From: Cyanoderma ruficeps
Lineage: Eukaryota; Chordata; Aves; Passeriformes; Timaliidae
Direction of reading: 5' to 3'
Assembly: GCA_008694505.1 (NCBI GenBank)
Contig: VZDJ01007753.1
Location: forward strand, 22,734,786 to 22,798,785
DNA length: 64,000 bases
Part shown: in pieces, positions 60,112 to 64,000 of the stretch
How positions within the stretch are numbered: the stretch's first letter is position 1
Layout of the letters: each line of letters opens with the position of its first letter
The notes under the pieces: generated by a model
Database searches by the model: none
Told to the model about the DNA's origin: nothing
The model's input: only the letters and a program-made list of their open reading frames with translations
Program-made: the position numbers and the translations under genes

Positions 60112-61310
60112 AATTATTAGTGCTTTTTTAAAGGTTTTTGCTATTCTTTTTATAGAAACAAATTAACTCAGGTCAGTTAGGCTTTATTAACTTTGTTTTT
60201 GTGGAGTGATGAGGATCATCACTTGCTTGAACTGTTAAAGACAACAGAGCATATATGTAGTAGCTTCCTAGACTTGGAGAAGACATCTGAAAACATCAAG
60301 TTTGTGCATATCTCTGTCTGGTAAAACAATATGTGTGCATGTTAAACATTGAAAATAGTCCAAGAGCTGCCATTAATTTGAATTGATCTGAAATCATTAT
60401 CTGGAACTGCCAGGGAGCTGAAAAATGAGTTATTTCTGCAACACTTATCTGAGATACTCCATATCTTTTGAGGAATGTACAAGAATGTCATTGTCATCAC
60501 TGCTGCTAACTTCAGTGGTACATTAATCCACTAAATATGATAGAAATAACTCAGAAATTACTTTGGTAATATACCCATATCCAGCTATACTCCTTAAAAC
60601 TCGTGTTCATGTGATGAACAACACACAACGTCTCTCTGGAATGTTATGCAGTGGAAAAATCTCCTAAGAACTTTAAATAAACTTACCTCAAGTTGAGTAA
60701 ACCCATATAAAGATAAATGTCTAAAAAAATTCAGAAATGGGGCAGACCAAACACACTGTCAATTGTCTTGGTCTTTCCAACTATGTTCCTTCAGCAGCTG
60801 ACAGCTTTTGTGACTTTTTTTAAGTCTAGTCTATGAGAGGCAATAGAATTACACTGGCATGTATTGCATATCTATTAGGTGGCATCCTGCTCTTAAAGTT
60901 AAATAATGCCTGCAGATTCCCAAGAGTCCTTACTCCTATGTTCCTTATTGTAATGTTCCTAGAATAACATCACCTCTACTGAAATGCCAAGTGAAAATCA
61001 AGATAAATAAATTAATTTTTGTACATTTGATTCATGGTACGATATGTTGACCCCATTACATTGATTATTATGACTTATTGTTTTCGTTATCAGTGTCTCC
61101 CTCAATAGCTCTGGGAAGTAATACAGAACTGAAACTGGGCAATAATTTTTAATGAATTGACCATAAGAAATCTTTTTAGAATTCCCAGCATTCAAATTTT
61201 TCAAAGAAAGAAGGGAACATTTATTTTCAAGCATTTTCTGTTGAAAATAACCCATTTTCCAATTAGTCCACTGAAAAGTTTGAGTGTTTCGATGAAAATA
61301 TGCAGATATG

Positions 61311-61336
61311 TTTTATTATTATTGTTATTATTATGA
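61311..61336. repeat. (TTA)n trinucleotide simple repeat, interrupted
   Basis: TTATTATTATTGTTATTATTATG repeats TTA with a single TTG interruption. It mirrors the TAA repeat at 8951 in kind but is not otherwise related. Confidence 0.8.
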
Positions 61337-61905
61337 TGCATATGTACCTTTCTGTTTACTTTCCTGTTAATTTCTTTTTAAACTAGAACTCTAATTCTCA
61401 AAGGTAGGTAGTTGAGTTGCCTAAATACCTCCACAGACGTGACAATAAACCTAAGTCAAATCAAGGTTTAAAATCTATTTTCTGCTGCATTATAATATTT
61501 TGTGAAAAACATCTGTAGATTACTCTGTTTTTATCAGTCATTTTTAAATTCTTTTTTAAAAGACTTTGGGAAGCTCCGTATTGATATTTGCTAAGATGGT
61601 GGAGAGTATGCTTTGTTCAAATCTAGGAAATGCTCTAGGAATCATATAATGGCTAAGGATAAATTGTTCTCTTCCAAGACATGATATCAGTGTGATCTCC
61701 TTCAGCTCAGAAAAAAAAAAGATGAATTCTACCCATTTCTACCATACACTTGGTGAATACTGTAGCAAATAATCTACCTGGGATGGGATGGAAAAAAGAC
61801 AGTACTTCACTCCTACCTAAGTGTTATTTCACATTTCCTCTGTGAAAAAGACTACTTTCATGAGCAGTTTTAGGGTAATGAATATTATTGTCCTAGATCA
61901 TCTCC

Positions 61906-62256
61906 TTGCAACATATAAACATCACCTCCCAGAGACTTAGGAGAGATCTCTCTTTTCAGTGTTTCCCACAAGCTATTTTCAGTGACTTTTGGTCTATGTT
62001 ATATTTTTATAGATCCCATTATCATCTCTCTCTCCCCACAGACTTCCTGCAGGGAAGTGAATCACCTGCAATAAGTGCAATTCCAATAAGTGGCTGGTTT
62101 GGTGCTGCAACAACCAGCCAATGCTTTGATGCCCAAAAGTGTTTTGCAGTAAAGTTTTATATTCTCAGGATTTTGACAACCTTTGCAATTTTCAAGAAGT
62201 GGGATAAAACTATCTCAGAAGTGCTTACAAAAGCTGGGGACACTTTTGTTAACTGA
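61906..62256 (+). other. 116-codon open frame with acceptor-like site (speculative)
   Basis: The frame is one of the longer ones outside CR1. CTCTCTCTCCCCACAG ends at 62041 and would be a good splice acceptor, leaving about 71 codons from ACTTCCTGCAG to the stop at 62254. The deduced peptide, with SAIPISGWFGAATTSQCF in it, has no family I recognise and no AATAAA follows closely. It is most likely a chance open frame. Confidence 0.12.
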
Positions 62257-63269
62257 GCTGTCATTTTGGCATGGTTCCAAGTGCATGGCAGACTCACTGA
62301 AAAAATATTGCATCATAAAATAGACTGTGTAACAGAGTCTTAACTTGGAATATACCTTAGAACATGAGGTCAACCTGTGCTTGTTATCTCATTAAGATTA
62401 AAAAAATCCAAACAACTAAAAATCCCAACCTAGCAGAGGGTTAATTTAAAACTAAGAAGAATATACTTCAGGCAGTAATGTTTTTTAAACCTTCCTTTAT
62501 AAATTTTGCTTATCAAGGAGTGCCCTTCTGGTATATCAACTGAGCCAAGACTGAGTTCTCAAATACTATGATGGCTTCTGTTAATTAGATAGTTTATCTG
62601 TGATGAGTTGTTGACACTGAGATGATTTGTGTTAAATAATTTTAAAATATTCTGTGGGGCACTAACTTACATGCATTGTTTGTTCATATTCCAGGCCCCA
62701 GCTTCAATCTTTTTTACAGTCCTCGACAGAAATGAAGTTAATGCTTCAGCAAACTTCCTTAAGTCAGAACAAGCAACATTGCAAAGATATTTTTGATTAA
62801 CTGGAATTCTCTGCAATTTTTATTTCTTTTTGCACAATAAGTTCTAGTTTAATGCCATAACATGTGAAGAGTATTTTTTTAATATTTAAATACATGAAGT
62901 TTTGCTAGTTTATAATTTCTTAATTTTTTTTTTTAAGTTTTCCCTCTCATAAATCCATCTCCAGTCCCCTAGGAGGGGTAAAATGCAGGAAAGGCTGGAA
63001 GAACATGGAAGTCCTTTCAACTAGGGTGCTAGAGTTTTCTTAATGCTCTATATTTTTGTAAGCTTTACTTTCACGGGAAATATGGATAAGCTGAATTTTA
63101 ATTGTAAAATTCACTATTTATCACAAAAATCCATGCAGCGTGCTTCAGTGATTCTTACTAAATATTACAGTTTGAAATGCAAAAAAAAATAAGGCTGTAT
63201 GTAGATGAACCAAAGGCAAATGCTTACATGTAGCAAGCTACTATGGCATCATAATAATAGCAGAACAGC

Positions 63270-63520
63270 CTTATTTGTTCTTTTTCTTCTACTCCACAAA
63301 TTAGCTCTCATTGCCTATCTTGCTTCTCTATTCTTATGCCTTGTGACCTTCCCATTTTTTCTCTAATCTTTCCTTCCTATTCCCCCTTTCAACAAAAATT
63401 ATAGCCTTCTTTCTGACTGTTTTTATCCACTTTTCTCTTGTTTGCCTTCACTCTCTACTCTATAAAGCCCCAAATGCTCCCTTTTCTGTCTCAACGCCCC
63501 ATCCTTCCTGAGTGGGAGTG
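63270..63520. other. Pyrimidine-rich segment
   Basis: The plus strand is strongly enriched in C and T over about 250 bases (TTCTTTTTCTTCTACTCC, CTTTCCTTCCTATTCCCCC and similar) and has few G. It is not a tidy tandem repeat. It could be part of an old LTR or simply low-complexity DNA. Confidence 0.5.
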
Positions 63521-63605
63521 CTGCCCATGCCGCGATAACACCTCAGACTCTGTTGTGATCTCCATTCTGCATTTGCACATGGATACAGTCCCCTAATTGA
63601 GAGAC

Positions 63606-63618
63606 TTTTTTTTTTTTT
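63606..63618. repeat. T13 homopolymer
   Basis: Thirteen T follow GAGAC. No adjacent element explains it. Confidence 0.9.
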
Positions 63619-63763
63619 ATTAAAAGCATTAGACATTTATATGTAGGAATAACACTTGCAGAGACATTCTCTAGGTTAAAAGTTAAAAGGGATGTCAATC
63701 ATCATACTTCAGAACATAAACAGATTGCCAGCGTGGGTTGAAAAGGAATTTTCCCCACATAAA

Positions 63764-63925
63764 ATCGTAGAAGTTTGCAATAGAAAAGAACTAATAGGTC
63801 AGCTAATCTACCTACCTGCCAATTCAAGCTTTCTCCCCAACATGTATTTTGCTGCTCCTTTGGCCTCTCAAAAATCTCAAGCAATTGGACTGTTAATGTT
63901 TCCCTGTAGAGAATATACAGTTGTT
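63764..63925 (-). mobile_element. Old CR1-like 3' tail fragment
   Basis: AAATCGTAGAAGTTTGCAAT is followed by AGAAAAGAACTAATAGGTCA, GCTAATCTACC, CTGCCAATTCAAGC and then CAACATGTATTTTGC. After that come CTCAAAAATCTCAAGCAATT and TTTCCCTGTAGAGA. The order (ATAGAA, GGTCATCTAGTCCA-like, CCTGCCAA, TATTTT, AAGTCCCAAGYGATGG-like, TTCCCTTGGGAGA-like) is that of old sauropsid CR1 3' ends read in reverse. Divergence is heavy, so homology is inferred from order and spacing rather than identity. The two open frames overlapping it (63692-63928 plus, 63702-63959 minus) are therefore not genes. Confidence 0.45.
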
Positions 63926-64000
63926 TAGTGCAACTAGTTTGCTGTCTAGAATTTTTCACTCTACTGTTGGTAGACAGTCTAAACTTTCTCTTATTACCTT

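Larger units (their letters stand above)
59661..63763. other. AT-rich noncoding stretch, no gene seen
   Basis: Unique sequence with a G-run cluster near 60.1 kb, a TTA/ATT microsatellite at 61.3 kb and a pyrimidine-rich segment from about 63270 to 63520. A 116-codon open frame at 61906-62256 has an acceptor-like sequence inside it and is discussed as a speculative item. Nothing else is recognised. Confidence 0.5.

Noticed and set aside
1..64000. CRISPR arrays, operons, tRNA or rRNA genes
   Set aside because: No regularly spaced repeats, no bacterial gene density, and no tRNA or rRNA sequence was recognised on either strand by eye; small RNA genes of unfamiliar type cannot be excluded without a covariance-model search.

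Overview
This looks like vertebrate nuclear DNA, most likely from a bird. The sequence is AT-rich, poor in CpG, has no CpG island and contains no complete protein-coding gene. The recognisable repeats are mostly CR1 LINE pieces of avian type, plus one fragment resembling a common avian endogenous-retrovirus LTR. I saw no Alu, B-element or L1 sequence, which argues against a mammal. Two isolated ambiguous bases (5571 and 18994) are assembly marks, one at the start of a C-run and one in a poly-A tract. The window reads as part of a very large intron or a gene desert.

Layout. 1-16.2 kb is unique AT-rich DNA with small palindromes, simple repeats and one or two possible conserved noncoding elements. 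16.26-16.67 kb is an isolated GC-rich block ending in a 14-A run, probably a retroposed or LTR-derived fragment of unknown family. 16.7-34.2 kb is again unique AT-rich DNA with short tandem duplications. 34.26-34.76 kb is a degraded avian-type LTR. 39.96-40.14 kb is the 3' tail of a CR1 on the minus strand. 41.4-41.8 kb is the best candidate conserved noncoding element. 42.5-43.4 kb is a GC-elevated block of unknown origin. 44.78-45.91 kb is the largest repeat, a 5'-truncated CR1 on the plus strand with reverse-transcriptase and C-terminal coding remnants broken by frameshifts. 49.59-49.76 kb is another CR1 3' tail with a later internal 16-base duplication. 59.4-59.66 kb is a much older CR1/L3-like reverse-transcriptase fragment, found only by translating across frameshifts. 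63.76-63.93 kb looks like an old CR1 3' tail on the minus strand.

The genes do not work together as a system because there are none that I can support. The short open reading frames (mostly 60-100 codons) are as expected by chance, apart from those in CR1. Two short stretches (46.9-47.3 kb and 62.0-62.3 kb) have splice-acceptor-like sequence followed by an open frame and are flagged only as possible terminal exons. Sequence features that may affect chromatin or DNA structure include a four-run G-quadruplex motif on the minus strand near 55.86 kb, a G-run cluster near 60.1 kb, several perfect short inverted repeats, and paired homeodomain/POU-type motifs in the candidate conserved elements. 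I did not find a novel biological system here. The items most worth checking are the candidate conserved elements, the GC-rich block at 16.3 kb and the ancient LINE relics.
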